A stretch of 64,000 bases of DNA, from the NCBI GenBank assembly GCA_036556905.1, contig DATBIM010000033.1, positions 1 through 64,000 of the forward strand, in the 5' to 3' direction. Below, piece by piece: positions 16,960 to 25,942 of the stretch (within the stretch, counting starts at the first letter, position 1; every line of letters begins with the position of its first letter). The position numbers and the translations under genes were made by a program. Below the pieces are notes generated by a model. It was given only the letters and a program-made list of their open reading frames with translations, had not been told where the DNA came from and ran no database searches. Origin of the DNA: 40CM-4-69-5 sp036556905. Lineage in GTDB: Bacteria > Methylomirabilota > Methylomirabilia > Rokubacteriales > CSP1-6.

Positions 16960-19355
16960 GAGGGAGTCGTCTCGGCCAGGTCGAAACCCAGGGTATCGGC
17001 GAGCGGCCGCAGCACCGCCCGGGCCTGGGGAAGCCGTTGCCACAGCGCGAAGAAGCGGTTCTGCGTGTGCCAGGTCCCGAATCGCGCCTCGAGACGCCGT
17101 GCCCCTTCGATCAGCGCGACCGTGGCGGCCACCCGCTCCGGGGCCGGCCGCTCGCCGAGCGCGTCCAGCGCCCGGGCGACCGCGCGCCCCATGACCGGCC
17201 GGACCGCCGTGAGATCGAGCGTGAGGCCCATGGCCCGGGCCTCCTGGCTGAGCTCGAAGGCGCGCTCGGAGAGCGTTCCCGTCTCGGGGGTACGCTCCAG
17301 CTCGGCGGTGAGCTGGTGCTCGAGCACGTGCTTGGCGGTGACGCGCAGCACGTCGGGGATGGGCGCCTCGGCCTGGCGGAGATAGTGGACCAGCTTGCGG
17401 CTGTCCTCCCAGATCCGGTGGTGGGCCTCCTCGAAACGCTCGAGGACGGCCTGCATGACACGGGTGAGCACCCGGCGACGCTCCTCCAGGAAGAGGTGGG
17501 GCAGCCCGAAGAGGTCGCGCGGGAAGTACTCGTCGAGCCCCCGCACCATGTCGGCCATGCTGCGCTGGCCGTAGCGGCGGAGGAGGTCGGCCTTCATGCT
17601 CTCATAGGCCTCGGGGCCCTCGTCGCCTCGAATGCCACACGAGAAGTCGTGGCCGCCGAAGTGCAGCACGGCGTACATCAGATGGCGAGTCTCGCTGGTG
17701 ACGTCGGAGCTCACGCGCACCCGGCCCACCCGCAGCGTCGTCCCCGCGTAGGACTCACGGGAGTCGTCCAGCCGCTGCACCCGCCAGGCATACACCCGAG
17801 CATCGTCGGGATGCCCGTCGAACAGCCCGCTGACCGCGTAGTGGGCGACGACCCTGCGCAAATCGACCACGGCGGGCCGGACCAGGCGCCGGTAGACCTG
17901 TCCGCCGTCGTGATACTCGGCCACGTTGCTGGGGGCCGCCTCCAGCCGGCGGACGAACTCCGGCTCGAGCTGGCCACCTCCCAGGTCGCGCAGGTACTGG
18001 ATCGCGATGGCCGCGTACTTGAGGATCTGCACGGGCTCCAGCGCCGAGATCTCGTCGAAGAACCAGCCGCACGACGTGAACATCAGCATCCGGTTACGCT
18101 GCAGCTCCAGCAACCGCCGGGTCTCCACCTGGGCGGGGCCGTCGAGGGCCACCCGCTGGTGACGGGCCAGCCAGGCGGCGAGCCGCTCGGGGCCACGGTC
18201 CAGGAGGATCTCCACGTAGGCGTCGCGAGCCTCCCAGGGGTCCTTGAGGGAAGCCGAGGCCCGCGCCTCGTAGAAGCTGTCGATCTGCTCACGCAGCCAG
18301 TCGAGGGCGGTGCGCAGGGGGGCCCGCCAGCGCTGGTGCCAGTCGGCCCGCGTGCGACAGCCGCAGTCGGCCTGCCAGCGCTGCACGCCGTGGACACAGC
18401 TCCACGAGGTGGCCGGGCGGACCTGCACTTCCCACGCGGGCGGGTGGGCGGCGAGAAAGGCGCCGTAGTTGGTGAGGGCCGCGAACCCCTCGGACTCGAT
18501 CTGGTGCACGGCCGCCGCCAGGGCCATCTCGCCGAACTTCTTGTGGTGGCCGTAGGACTCGCCGTCGGTGGCGCAGTGCACGAGCTGGGCGCCCTCGCGG
18601 TCGTCGTCGAAGCCGTGCTTGACCCGGCTGACGAGGTGCTCGCTGCGATCCAGCGCGTCCTCGAAGGCGATGGCCCGCGAGATGGGGGCGTCGTAGAAGA
18701 AAATCGCCAGGGTGAGGCCGCGGGGCCCCCGCCACAGGTAGGGCCGGCTGGGATCGACGCGCTCGCCGACCTCCTCCCAGGCCTCGCCGTCGAGCGGCCG
18801 GACCCGCCAGGCCTGGTGCGGGGCCAGGATCGTGAACTTCAGACCGGCCGCGGCGAGCACCTCCAGGCTCTCCTCGTCGACGGCCGTCTCGGGCAGCCAC
18901 ATCCCCTCCGCCTCTCGGCCGAAACGGTGGCGGAAATCGGCGAGCCCCCAGCGCACCTGGGTCACCTTGTCGCGCAAGGGGCTGAGCGGCATGATCATGT
19001 GGTTGTAGACCTGGGCGATCGCGTTGCCGTGGCCACCGCGGGCCGCCGCGCTCACGCGGTCGGCGTCCAGGATCTTGCTGCAGACGTCCGGCGCGTGGCG
19101 CGCGAGCCAGGCGATGAGCGTGGGGCCCACGTCGAAGGAGACCTTGTCGAAGTTGTTCACGATGTCCAGGATGCGGTTGTCCCGGACGACCCGGCGGGCC
19201 GCCGTGTTGGGCGCGTAGCACTCCGCCGTCACCCGCTCGTTCCAGTCGTGGTAGGGGGCGGCCGAGTCTTGGATCTCGACGGCCTCGAGCCAGGGATTCT
19301 CGCGGGGCGGCTGGTAGAAGTGGCCGTGGATGGTGACGAAGCGATCCGCGGTCAT
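16956..19355 (-). CDS. GH57 family glycoside hydrolase with DUF3536
   Basis: A 799-residue COG1449-type protein. The N-terminal GH57 barrel opens VTIHGHFYQPPRENPWLE, with the first metal/substrate histidine pair, and contains GMWLPETAVDEESLEVLA with the expected catalytic glutamate. The C-terminal half is the DUF3536 helical domain. Members are annotated as alpha-amylase/alpha-mannosidase but few have been characterised. In this operon it most likely trims or debranches alpha-glucan to feed TreY. It overlaps glgC upstream and treY downstream by 4 bases each, so all three are translationally coupled. Substrate specificity is inferred. Confidence 0.88.
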   Translation of the reverse strand: MTADRFVTIHGHFYQPPRENPWLEAVEIQDSAAPYHDWNERVTAECYAPNTAARRVVRDNRILDIVNNFDKVSFDVGPTLIAWLARHAPDVCSKILDADRVSAAARGGHGNAIAQVYNHMIMPLSPLRDKVTQVRWGLADFRHRFGREAEGMWLPETAVDEESLEVLAAAGLKFTILAPHQAWRVRPLDGEAWEEVGERVDPSRPYLWRGPRGLTLAIFFYDAPISRAIAFEDALDRSEHLVSRVKHGFDDDREGAQLVHCATDGESYGHHKKFGEMALAAAVHQIESEGFAALTNYGAFLAAHPPAWEVQVRPATSWSCVHGVQRWQADCGCRTRADWHQRWRAPLRTALDWLREQIDSFYEARASASLKDPWEARDAYVEILLDRGPERLAAWLARHQRVALDGPAQVETRRLLELQRNRMLMFTSCGWFFDEISALEPVQILKYAAIAIQYLRDLGGGQLEPEFVRRLEAAPSNVAEYHDGGQVYRRLVRPAVVDLRRVVAHYAVSGLFDGHPDDARVYAWRVQRLDDSRESYAGTTLRVGRVRVSSDVTSETRHLMYAVLHFGGHDFSCGIRGDEGPEAYESMKADLLRRYGQRSMADMVRGLDEYFPRDLFGLPHLFLEERRRVLTRVMQAVLERFEEAHHRIWEDSRKLVHYLRQAEAPIPDVLRVTAKHVLEHQLTAELERTPETGTLSERAFELSQEARAMGLTLDLTAVRPVMGRAVARALDALGERPAPERVAATVALIEGARRLEARFGTWHTQNRFFALWQRLPQARAVLRPLADTLGFDLAETTPS

Positions 19356-20590
19356 GCCTCGTCCAGCGAGCGGAGGAACTCACGCCGCCCGCCACGGGGC
19401 ACCACGACCAGGCCGGAGCGATCCACGTGGTAGTGACGGCGGTCAGCGGCCGGGTCCAGGCCGACCTCGGCGTCGGCGGCGATGATGTTGAACCGGTCGA
19501 TGATGGCCCGGCGCACCCGCGCCCCTTTGCCGACGGTCGTGTGGTCCATGATGATCGAGTCCTCGATGATGGCGCCCTCGTTCACCCACACGCTGCGACC
19601 CAGGATCGAGTTCCGGATGGTGGCGCGCTTGATGAGGGACCCCTCGGCGATCTGCACGTTATCGACATCGCCGCCGATGAGGCGGGCCGGCGGGCCGGGG
19701 TACTGCCCGGTGCGGATCGGCCACTCGCGGTTGTCGAGGTCGAAGCGAGGCGCCTCGCCGAGCAGATCCATGTGGGCCTGCCAGAAGGTTTCGATGGTTC
19801 CCACGTCCCGCCAGTAGCCTGGCTCCTCGTAGGGCTTCACCCCAGCGACCTCGTTGAGCTGGAAATCGTAGGCGCACACTCGCCGGGGGCCCACCAGCTC
19901 GGGGATGATCGAGCGGCCGAAGTCGTGCTCGGTGCTGCGCCGGGCGTCGTCGAGGAGCGCAGCCACGAGCACCGGGCGCTTGAAGAGATAGTTGCCCATC
20001 GAGACGAGGGCCCGGCCGGGGCTGCCGGGGATGGCGCGGGGCCGGTCCGGCTTTTCCTGGAAATCGGTCACCCGCCCGTCGCCGTCCACGCCGAGCACGC
20101 CGAACTGCGAGGCTTCAGCGACGGGGACGGAGCGCGCGGCCACCGTCACGTCCGCGTCCGTCTCGAGGTGAAAGGCCAGCATCTGGCTCACGTCCATGCG
20201 ATAGATGTGGTCCGATCCGAAGATGGCGATGACGTCGGGATTGAAGTCATCGACGAGGTTCAGGTTTTGTAAGACAGCGTCGGCTGTGCCCCGGTACCAG
20301 GCGGGGCCGGCTCGCATCTGAGGGGGCACGATGGTGACGAAGTAGTCGGGCACGATGCCCGTGGTGCGCCAGGCCAGCCGGACGTGCTCGATGAGCGACT
20401 GGGCCTTGTACTGCACCAGGATGTAGAGGGAGAGCATCTCCGAATTGACAAAATTGGACAGCACGAAGTCGATGATCCGGTGCCGCCCGCCGAAGGGGAC
20501 GGCCGGCTTGGAGCGATCACGGGTGAGCGGATGCAGGCGCTCACCCTTGCCGCCGGCCATGATCATCGTGAGGACGCGGGGACGCCGCAT
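19352..20590 (-). CDS. glgC: Glucose-1-phosphate adenylyltransferase
   Basis: A 412-residue enzyme making ADP-glucose from glucose 1-phosphate and ATP. The catalytic domain shows the pyrophosphorylase loop AGGKGERLHPLTRDRSKPAVPFGG in part, WYRGTADAVLQNL and IFGSDHIYRMD. EEPGYWRDVGTIETFW and a C-terminal left-handed beta-helix (VDNVQIAEGSLI to RRAIIDRFN) complete the family layout. It starts 4 bases after the stop of the GH57 branching-enzyme gene. No GlgA-type glycogen synthase is present in the window, so ADP-glucose may feed TreT, the GT-A enzyme or a synthase elsewhere. Confidence 0.96.
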   Translation of the reverse strand: MRRPRVLTMIMAGGKGERLHPLTRDRSKPAVPFGGRHRIIDFVLSNFVNSEMLSLYILVQYKAQSLIEHVRLAWRTTGIVPDYFVTIVPPQMRAGPAWYRGTADAVLQNLNLVDDFNPDVIAIFGSDHIYRMDVSQMLAFHLETDADVTVAARSVPVAEASQFGVLGVDGDGRVTDFQEKPDRPRAIPGSPGRALVSMGNYLFKRPVLVAALLDDARRSTEHDFGRSIIPELVGPRRVCAYDFQLNEVAGVKPYEEPGYWRDVGTIETFWQAHMDLLGEAPRFDLDNREWPIRTGQYPGPPARLIGGDVDNVQIAEGSLIKRATIRNSILGRSVWVNEGAIIEDSIIMDHTTVGKGARVRRAIIDRFNIIAADAEVGLDPAADRRHYHVDRSGLVVVPRGGRREFLRSLDEA

Positions 20591-20594
20591 TCGC

Positions 20595-22289
20595 TCAGGG
20601 CAGCCGCGGTCCCAGCGCCCAGGCCGGGTCCAGGTCCGGGAAGCAGAAGTCCTCTCGCTCGAGCCGGCGCAGCATGTCGGCGGCCTCCGGCGTGAGCGGC
20701 TGGCCCTGGGCCAGGCCCCGAGCCAGCTCGGCGAGCCGCTTGAACTCCGCGTAGTGCTCGGCCAGCCGACGCTCGGCGTAGTCGCGGGCCGCCAACGTGG
20801 TGATGAGGAACTGCCAGTCGGAAGCCTGGAGCAGGAGCAGCTCGCGCGTGGCCTGGGCCAGCACGCGGCGGAAGTCCTTCCCGGCGCCCTCCAGGCGTGG
20901 CAGCAGCTCGGCCCACTCGCTCTCCGCGCTGTAGATCCGGTCCCACGTCCACTCGGTGTCGGGGTTGAGCCACACGCGGTGATCACCCCCCTCGCCCCAC
21001 GAGCCCTCGGGCAGAGAGACGGTGCCGCGGGGCGGCACGGCCTGCAGGGCCTCGGCCAAGGTTGCCGGTGTCACCCCGGCCGCCGCGAAGTCACGGGCGA
21101 CCTGCTCGAGCCAGGCCGGGCCCTCGAACCACCAGTGCCCGAACAGCTCTGCGTCGTACGGAGAGCAGATCAGGGCCGCGCCGTCGGCGCTGGCGGTGGC
21201 GGCGGTGTCCCTGATCAGGTCGACGAAGTGGCGAGCCTGGCCCTGGACGACCTGGGCGGCGACCTCGGGGTCGTAGGGGGCTTTGCTGCCCAGGTCGCGG
21301 GCCGCGTCGGTGATGCGCCAGAAGCGAAGGCCCCCGGGGAAATGCTTCTTGTGGAATTCTAGGTAGGCGAAGTCGCCGGGGTAGCCGTGCTCCCGGCTCC
21401 ACACTTGCAGGGTGGTCCGGGGGTCACGGAAGAACGCGACGGCGTCGCCGGCCCCGCCCCGCGAGGCGACGCGCCAGGGCACGTAGGGCGAGCGCTTGGG
21501 GATGCGCGGGATCTCGGGCAGCGCATCGGTCAGCTCGCCGCGGAGGGGAAAGTAGTCGCGATACAGGAACAGCGGCGCGCCGGCCGCGATCAGGTGGGAA
21601 TCGGCGATGAAGTACTCCAGGCCGTGGGCGGCCAGCATCTCCTCGATGCCGGGCCGCAGGCGATGGCTCTTGCCCTGCTCCCGTCCGGTCGGCGGCGTCC
21701 ACTCGTAGCGGGGCCGGTAGGCGCACTCGGGCAGCCAGATCCCGCGGGGGGCCCGGCCGAAGTGGCGGCGATGGGTCTCCACGGCGGTACGGAGCTGCAG
21801 GTGAATCGATTCGTCCCGGGACAGCAGGGGCAGGTACCCATGGGTGGCGGCGCAGGTGATGATCTCCAGGTGGCCCTGGCGCTCCAGGTCGGCAAGGGTT
21901 CCGGGAATGTCACCCCCGATGCGGCGGTGCAGCTCCCACATCCGCTCGTAGAAGGCTTCCCAGAAGTCGGTCAGCTTGACCAGATCGTGACGGCCCTCGC
22001 GCTCGAAGTGGACCCGAGTATCGGTGCAGGCGCGGCGGACGTTCTGGTGGTAGAAGGCCAGCTCCTGCTGGAACTCGGGCGCGGCGAGCTGCTCGGCGAG
22101 CACGGGCGACACGTTGATGGTCCACCGGGGCGAGATGCCGTCGGCCACGAGCCGGTGCAGGGTCTCCAGCAGCGGCAGGTAGCACTCGAAGGCCGCCTCG
22201 CACAGCCAGTCGCTGCCATGGGGCCAGCGACCGTGGTTGACCACCATCGGAAGATGAGTATGCAGAACCAGAGCAAACGGGTAACTCAT
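20595..22289 (-). CDS. GH57 1,4-alpha-glucan branching enzyme (DUF1957 type)
   Basis: A 564-residue GH57 protein starting MSYPFALVLHTHLPMVV, with the HTHLP motif of the family. GIWLPECAYRP places the catalytic glutamate at residue 188, and CSPYDAELFGHWWFEGPAWLE supplies the catalytic aspartate. The C-terminal helices with SDWQFLITT are typical of the branching enzymes of this family (TK1436/TTHA1902 type). It would introduce alpha-1,6 branches in place of a GH13 GlgB, which is absent here. It is the first gene of the leftward operon, 38 bases from the divergent treZ start. The upstream extension to 22346 was rejected for lacking family sequence. Confidence 0.92.
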   Translation of the reverse strand: MSYPFALVLHTHLPMVVNHGRWPHGSDWLCEAAFECYLPLLETLHRLVADGISPRWTINVSPVLAEQLAAPEFQQELAFYHQNVRRACTDTRVHFEREGRHDLVKLTDFWEAFYERMWELHRRIGGDIPGTLADLERQGHLEIITCAATHGYLPLLSRDESIHLQLRTAVETHRRHFGRAPRGIWLPECAYRPRYEWTPPTGREQGKSHRLRPGIEEMLAAHGLEYFIADSHLIAAGAPLFLYRDYFPLRGELTDALPEIPRIPKRSPYVPWRVASRGGAGDAVAFFRDPRTTLQVWSREHGYPGDFAYLEFHKKHFPGGLRFWRITDAARDLGSKAPYDPEVAAQVVQGQARHFVDLIRDTAATASADGAALICSPYDAELFGHWWFEGPAWLEQVARDFAAAGVTPATLAEALQAVPPRGTVSLPEGSWGEGGDHRVWLNPDTEWTWDRIYSAESEWAELLPRLEGAGKDFRRVLAQATRELLLLQASDWQFLITTLAARDYAERRLAEHYAEFKRLAELARGLAQGQPLTPEAADMLRRLEREDFCFPDLDPAWALGPRLP

Positions 22290-22327
22290 GGCCACGCACC
22301 CTTCGTCGGTGCCCCCCATTGGACCGT

Positions 22328-24124
22328 ATGAACGGACTGGGCGCAAGCCTCCGCAACGGTAGCGTCACCTTTCGCGTGTGGGCCCCGCGCTGCCGGAGCG
22401 TGGAGGCGGTTATCGAGGGCCGCCCCACCCAGGCGCTGTGGCGGGGCGACGACGGCGTGTACTCGCTGACCCTGCCCCGCCTCGGCGCCGGCACCCGCTA
22501 CCAGTACAGGCTCGACGGCGAGCGCTACCGGCCGGACCCCGTGTCCCGATGGCAGCCCGAGGGGGTGCATGGCCCCTCGGCGGTCGTCGATCCCACGGCC
22601 TTCAGCTGGACCGACGCAGACTTTCCCGGTCACGCCCGGGCCGAGCTGGTCTTCTACGAGCTGCACGTCGGCACCTTCACGGCGGCGGGGACGTTCGAGG
22701 CCATCATTCCCTATCTGGAGCCCCTGGCCGACCTCGGGGTGACGGCGATCGAGCTCATGCCGATCGCCGAGTTCCCGGGTTCCCGCAACTGGGGCTACGA
22801 CGGGGTGCACCTGTTCGCGCCGCAGTCGACCTACGGCGGCCCCCGCGGCCTGCGCCGGCTGGTCGATGCCTGCCACGGCCGGGGGCTCAGCGTGGTGCTG
22901 GACGTGGTCTACAACCACCTGGGCCCGGAGGGCAACTACCTGGCCGAGTTCGGGCCCTACTTCACCGAGCGCTACGAGACCCCGTGGGGGCCGGCCGTGA
23001 ACTTCGATGGCCCCGATAGCGCGCCCGTCCGCCGGCACTTCGTGGAGAACGCCCGGTACTGGGTACGCGAGTTCCACATCGACGGGCTGCGGCTGGACGC
23101 CATCCACTCCATCTTCGACGGGAGCCGGCTCCACATCCTGGCCGAGATCGCCGAGGCCGCCCGGGCCGAGGCGGCCCGCCTGGGCCGACCCGTACACGTC
23201 ATCGCCGAATCGCACGACAACGACCGGAAAATCGTGCTGCCGGCCGACCAGGGAGGGCTCGGGCTGGACGCCATGTGGTCCGACGACTTCCACCACGCCG
23301 TGCACGCGCACCTGACCGGCGAGCGCGTCGGGTATTACGGTGACTTCGGGGATCCCGGCCAGCTGGCCAAGGCCCTGGCCGAGGGGTTCGCCGTCCAGGG
23401 GGAGTACTCGGAATACTTCGGCCGGCCGCGCGGCACCCCGAGCGCCGACCTGCAGGGCGATCGCTTCGTCGTCTGCATTCAGAACCACGACCAGGTCGGC
23501 AACCGCGCCCAGGGCGACCGGCTCACCGCCGTCCTGCCCTTCGAGGCGGTGAAGCTGGCCGCCGGGCTGATGTTCGCCGCGCCGGCCCTGCCTCTGCTCT
23601 TCATGGGTGAGGAGTACGGCGAGACGGCGCCCTTCCAGTTCTTCACGTCCTTCCTCGACCGCGAGCTGGCGGCCGCCGTCCGCCGGGGACGGACGGCCGA
23701 GTTCAGCCGCTTCGCCTGGCAAGGCGCCGTTCCCGACCCCGGCGACCCGGCCACGTTCGTGCGCTCGCGCGTGAACCACGCGCTGGCCACAGCGCCCCGC
23801 CATCGCGCCCTGCGCGAGTACTACCGCGCCTGGCTCGCCCTGCGGCGCACGCATCCGGCGCTGGGCGCCGCCCACAAGGAGCTGGCGCGGGCGGTCCTCG
23901 AGCCCTCGCAGGCCGTGCTGTCGGTGATCCGCAGCGCGCCGAACGGGGAGACGATCCGCGTGGCGGCCAACCTCACCGGCGAGCGTCAGCCCTGGGCGCC
24001 GGCGCCGTCGTGGCGGCTGCTGCTCGATAGCGCCGAGGCACGCTTCGGGGGCGCGTCCCCCCGGGGACGCGGGCCCACGCGTCTGGACGCCTTCCAGGTC
24101 TTGGTGTACGAGCAGGCGCGCTGA
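22328..24124 (+). CDS. treZ: Malto-oligosyltrehalose trehalohydrolase, GH13
   Basis: A 598-residue enzyme releasing trehalose from the maltooligosyltrehalose made by TreY. A beta-sandwich N-domain (residues 1-95) precedes the barrel, which starts VFYELHVGTFTAAGTF. ELMPIAEFPGSRNWGYDGV, GLRLDAIHSI (nucleophile), HVIAESHDND (acid) and IQNHDQVGNRAQGDRL follow, as in TreZ. It is the only gene of the trehalose set on the plus strand, separated from the branching-enzyme start by 38 bases. An in-frame TTG three codons earlier is possible, but the ATG is preferred. A shared promoter region this short is unusual. Confidence 0.95.
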   Translation: MNGLGASLRNGSVTFRVWAPRCRSVEAVIEGRPTQALWRGDDGVYSLTLPRLGAGTRYQYRLDGERYRPDPVSRWQPEGVHGPSAVVDPTAFSWTDADFPGHARAELVFYELHVGTFTAAGTFEAIIPYLEPLADLGVTAIELMPIAEFPGSRNWGYDGVHLFAPQSTYGGPRGLRRLVDACHGRGLSVVLDVVYNHLGPEGNYLAEFGPYFTERYETPWGPAVNFDGPDSAPVRRHFVENARYWVREFHIDGLRLDAIHSIFDGSRLHILAEIAEAARAEAARLGRPVHVIAESHDNDRKIVLPADQGGLGLDAMWSDDFHHAVHAHLTGERVGYYGDFGDPGQLAKALAEGFAVQGEYSEYFGRPRGTPSADLQGDRFVVCIQNHDQVGNRAQGDRLTAVLPFEAVKLAAGLMFAAPALPLLFMGEEYGETAPFQFFTSFLDRELAAAVRRGRTAEFSRFAWQGAVPDPGDPATFVRSRVNHALATAPRHRALREYYRAWLALRRTHPALGAAHKELARAVLEPSQAVLSVIRSAPNGETIRVAANLTGERQPWAPAPSWRLLLDSAEARFGGASPRGRGPTRLDAFQVLVYEQAR

Positions 24125-24129
24125 TCGCG

Positions 24130-24135
24130 TATCAT
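24130..24135 (+). promoter_or_regulatory. -10-like TATCAT upstream of the aminotransferase
   Basis: TATCAT begins 6 bases after the treZ stop and ends 9 bases before the aminotransferase ATG. The context GCGTATCATGG is similar to the -10-like boxes upstream of the hydroxy-acid oxidase and tRNA genes. No -35 is recognisable. If used, the transcript would be nearly leaderless. Confidence 0.35.
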
Positions 24136-24144
24136 GGAAATGCG

Positions 24145-25467
24145 ATGACGATCCGCGAGACATACCTGGCGAAGCATCCCACCTCGGCGCGCCTCGCCGA
24201 GCGGGCTCGCCAGGCCATCCCCGGAGGCGTCACCCACGACATCCGTCACCTGCAGCCGTTCGCCCCCTACATCGACCGCGCCGCTGCCAGCCGCAAGTGG
24301 GACGTCGACGGCAACGAGTACATCGACTTCTGGATGGGGCACGGCGCGCTGTTCCTGGGTCACTGCCACCCCGCGGTCGTCAAGGCGGTGCAGGCGCAGA
24401 TGGAGCGGGGGACCCACCTGGGTGCCAGCCACGAGCTGGAGATCCGTTGGGCCGAGCTGGTGAATCGCCTCGTTCCCTGCGCGGAGCTGACCCGGTTCAC
24501 CATGTCGGGCACGGAGGCCACGCACCTGGCCATGCGGGTGGCCCGCGCCCACACGGGCCGCTCGCGGGTCGTGAAGCTCGCCGGTCACTTCCACGGCTGG
24601 CACGACGGGGCGGTGGCGGCGGTGAATCCGCCCTACGATGTCCCGCTGTCCGCCGGGGTACCCGTGGCGACGCTGGACCAGGTAGTGATCTGTCCGGCCA
24701 ACGACATCAAGGCCGTCGAGCTCGCGCTCGCGCGAGGGGATGTCGCCGCCGTCATCCTGGAGCCGGCCGGCGGCCAGGCCGGCACCACGCCCACCATCCC
24801 GGGTTATCTGCTGGAATTGCGGGCCGTCACCGCCAAACACGGCGTCGTGCTCATCTTCGACGAGGTCATCACCGGATTCCGCTACGCGCCCGGCGGGGCC
24901 CAGGAGTACTTCGGGGTCACCCCCGACCTCACCACGCTGGCCAAGATCGTGGCGGGCGGCTTGCCGGGCGGGGCCCTGGCCGGCGCGCGGGACATCATGT
25001 CGATCATCGCCCACCGGGGCGATCCCGACTGGGACCGCAGCCAGCGGGTGGCCCACGCCGGGACCTTCAACGCCAACCCGCTCTCCGCGGCCGCCGCCAT
25101 CGCCACGCTCGAGCTGTGTGCGGACGCCTCGCTGCAGGCGCGCGCCGGCAAGGCCGGCGAGGAGCTGCGGCGGGCGCTCGGCGAGGCCATGCGGCGCATC
25201 GGCGTGCCGGGGACCTGCTACGGCGAGTCCTCGATCTACCACGTGTCGTTCGAGGGCAAGCCCGGGCTGGCCGGGTTCGACCGGCCGCGCCAGGGCGCCC
25301 TCTATCACGTGCTCCGCTGCGCGCTCCTCAACGAGGGCGTCGACTGCTCGGCGAATCACGGCTGGGTGTCGGCCGTCCACACCGACGAGGACATCGCCAG
25401 GACGATCGCGGCCTACGAGCGGGCGTTCCGGGCGATGGCCGCCGAGCGGGTGTTCGGCGCCGCATGA
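24145..25467 (+). CDS. Class III PLP aminotransferase (glutamate-1-semialdehyde aminomutase-like)
   Basis: A 440-residue fold-type I PLP enzyme. NEYIDFWMGHGALFLGHCHP, SGTEATHLAMRVARAHTGR (PLP phosphate region, about 121-139) and the AGHFHGWHDG loop (146-155) are shared with HemL and related aminotransferases. LIFDEVITGFR holds Asp239 and the LAKIVAGGLPGGA segment the Schiff-base Lys267. No haem-synthesis genes are near, and such paralogues often act on amino acids or polyamines, so the substrate is left open. The stop overlaps the start of the next lipoprotein gene (ATGA). A weak -10-like box precedes it. Confidence 0.88.
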   Translation: MTIRETYLAKHPTSARLAERARQAIPGGVTHDIRHLQPFAPYIDRAAASRKWDVDGNEYIDFWMGHGALFLGHCHPAVVKAVQAQMERGTHLGASHELEIRWAELVNRLVPCAELTRFTMSGTEATHLAMRVARAHTGRSRVVKLAGHFHGWHDGAVAAVNPPYDVPLSAGVPVATLDQVVICPANDIKAVELALARGDVAAVILEPAGGQAGTTPTIPGYLLELRAVTAKHGVVLIFDEVITGFRYAPGGAQEYFGVTPDLTTLAKIVAGGLPGGALAGARDIMSIIAHRGDPDWDRSQRVAHAGTFNANPLSAAAAIATLELCADASLQARAGKAGEELRRALGEAMRRIGVPGTCYGESSIYHVSFEGKPGLAGFDRPRQGALYHVLRCALLNEGVDCSANHGWVSAVHTDEDIARTIAAYERAFRAMAAERVFGAA

Positions 25468-25907
25468 GACGGGGCCCCCTGGCCGCGGCGGGGGGAGGGC
25501 TCGCGCTGCTCGTCCTGACTGGCGGCATGCTCGTCGGGGGCTGCACCTACTATCCCGGCGTGGTCGACATGGGCGGGGTCCGCCTGCGTCCCGAGGAGGG
25601 TCGTGCCGTCCGCGCGGGCAACGGCCAGGACGCGGCCGTGTACTTCAAGCTCAACAGCACCGGCAAGTACGGCGACGTGCTCACGGGCGCCGAGTCGCCG
25701 CTGGCCCGGCGGGCCGAGCTGCGGGGGCCGGGCGGCCCGGTGACCCAGATCGAGATCCCCGGGGCCAGCGTCGTGACCTTCGATCGCGGCGGGCCCCACA
25801 TCGCGCTCGCCGACTTCACCCGGGCGCTGCAGGCGGGCGAGGTCATCATCATCACCCTGCACTTCGAGAAGTCGGGGCCGCTGGGGCTCGTCACCGTCGT
25901 CGAATAG
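25464..25907 (+). CDS. PCuAC-like lipoprotein with degenerate copper site
   Basis: A 147-residue lipoprotein: signal segment LALLVLTGGMLVGGC with the lipidated Cys27. The mature domain follows the PCuAC (DUF461) plan: AAVYFKLNSTGKYGDVL, SPLARRAELRG, then GGPHIALADF and a closing IITLHFEKSGPLGLVTVVE. PCuAC copper chaperones use a His/Met set. Here the first His is replaced (AELRG), the middle Met is absent, and only the His of GGPHIAL remains, its partner Met being Ala or Leu. Copper transfer is therefore doubtful. It is coupled by ATGA to the aminotransferase and lies 35 bases before a di-haem peroxidase gene. Confidence 0.75.
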   Translation: MRRGPLAAAGGGLALLVLTGGMLVGGCTYYPGVVDMGGVRLRPEEGRAVRAGNGQDAAVYFKLNSTGKYGDVLTGAESPLARRAELRGPGGPVTQIEIPGASVVTFDRGGPHIALADFTRALQAGEVIIITLHFEKSGPLGLVTVVE

Positions 25908-25942
25908 CGGTCGGCCCGCCGGCGGGCCCAGGAGCAGAGGCG

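Noticed and set aside
16960..17043. Upstream ATG for treY
   Set aside because: Adds 28 low-complexity residues inside the GH57/DUF3536 gene; the GTG at 16959 gives the TreY N-terminus and a GTGA overlap.
22319..22327. TTG start for treZ
   Set aside because: Only three codons upstream of an ATG and no better ribosome site.
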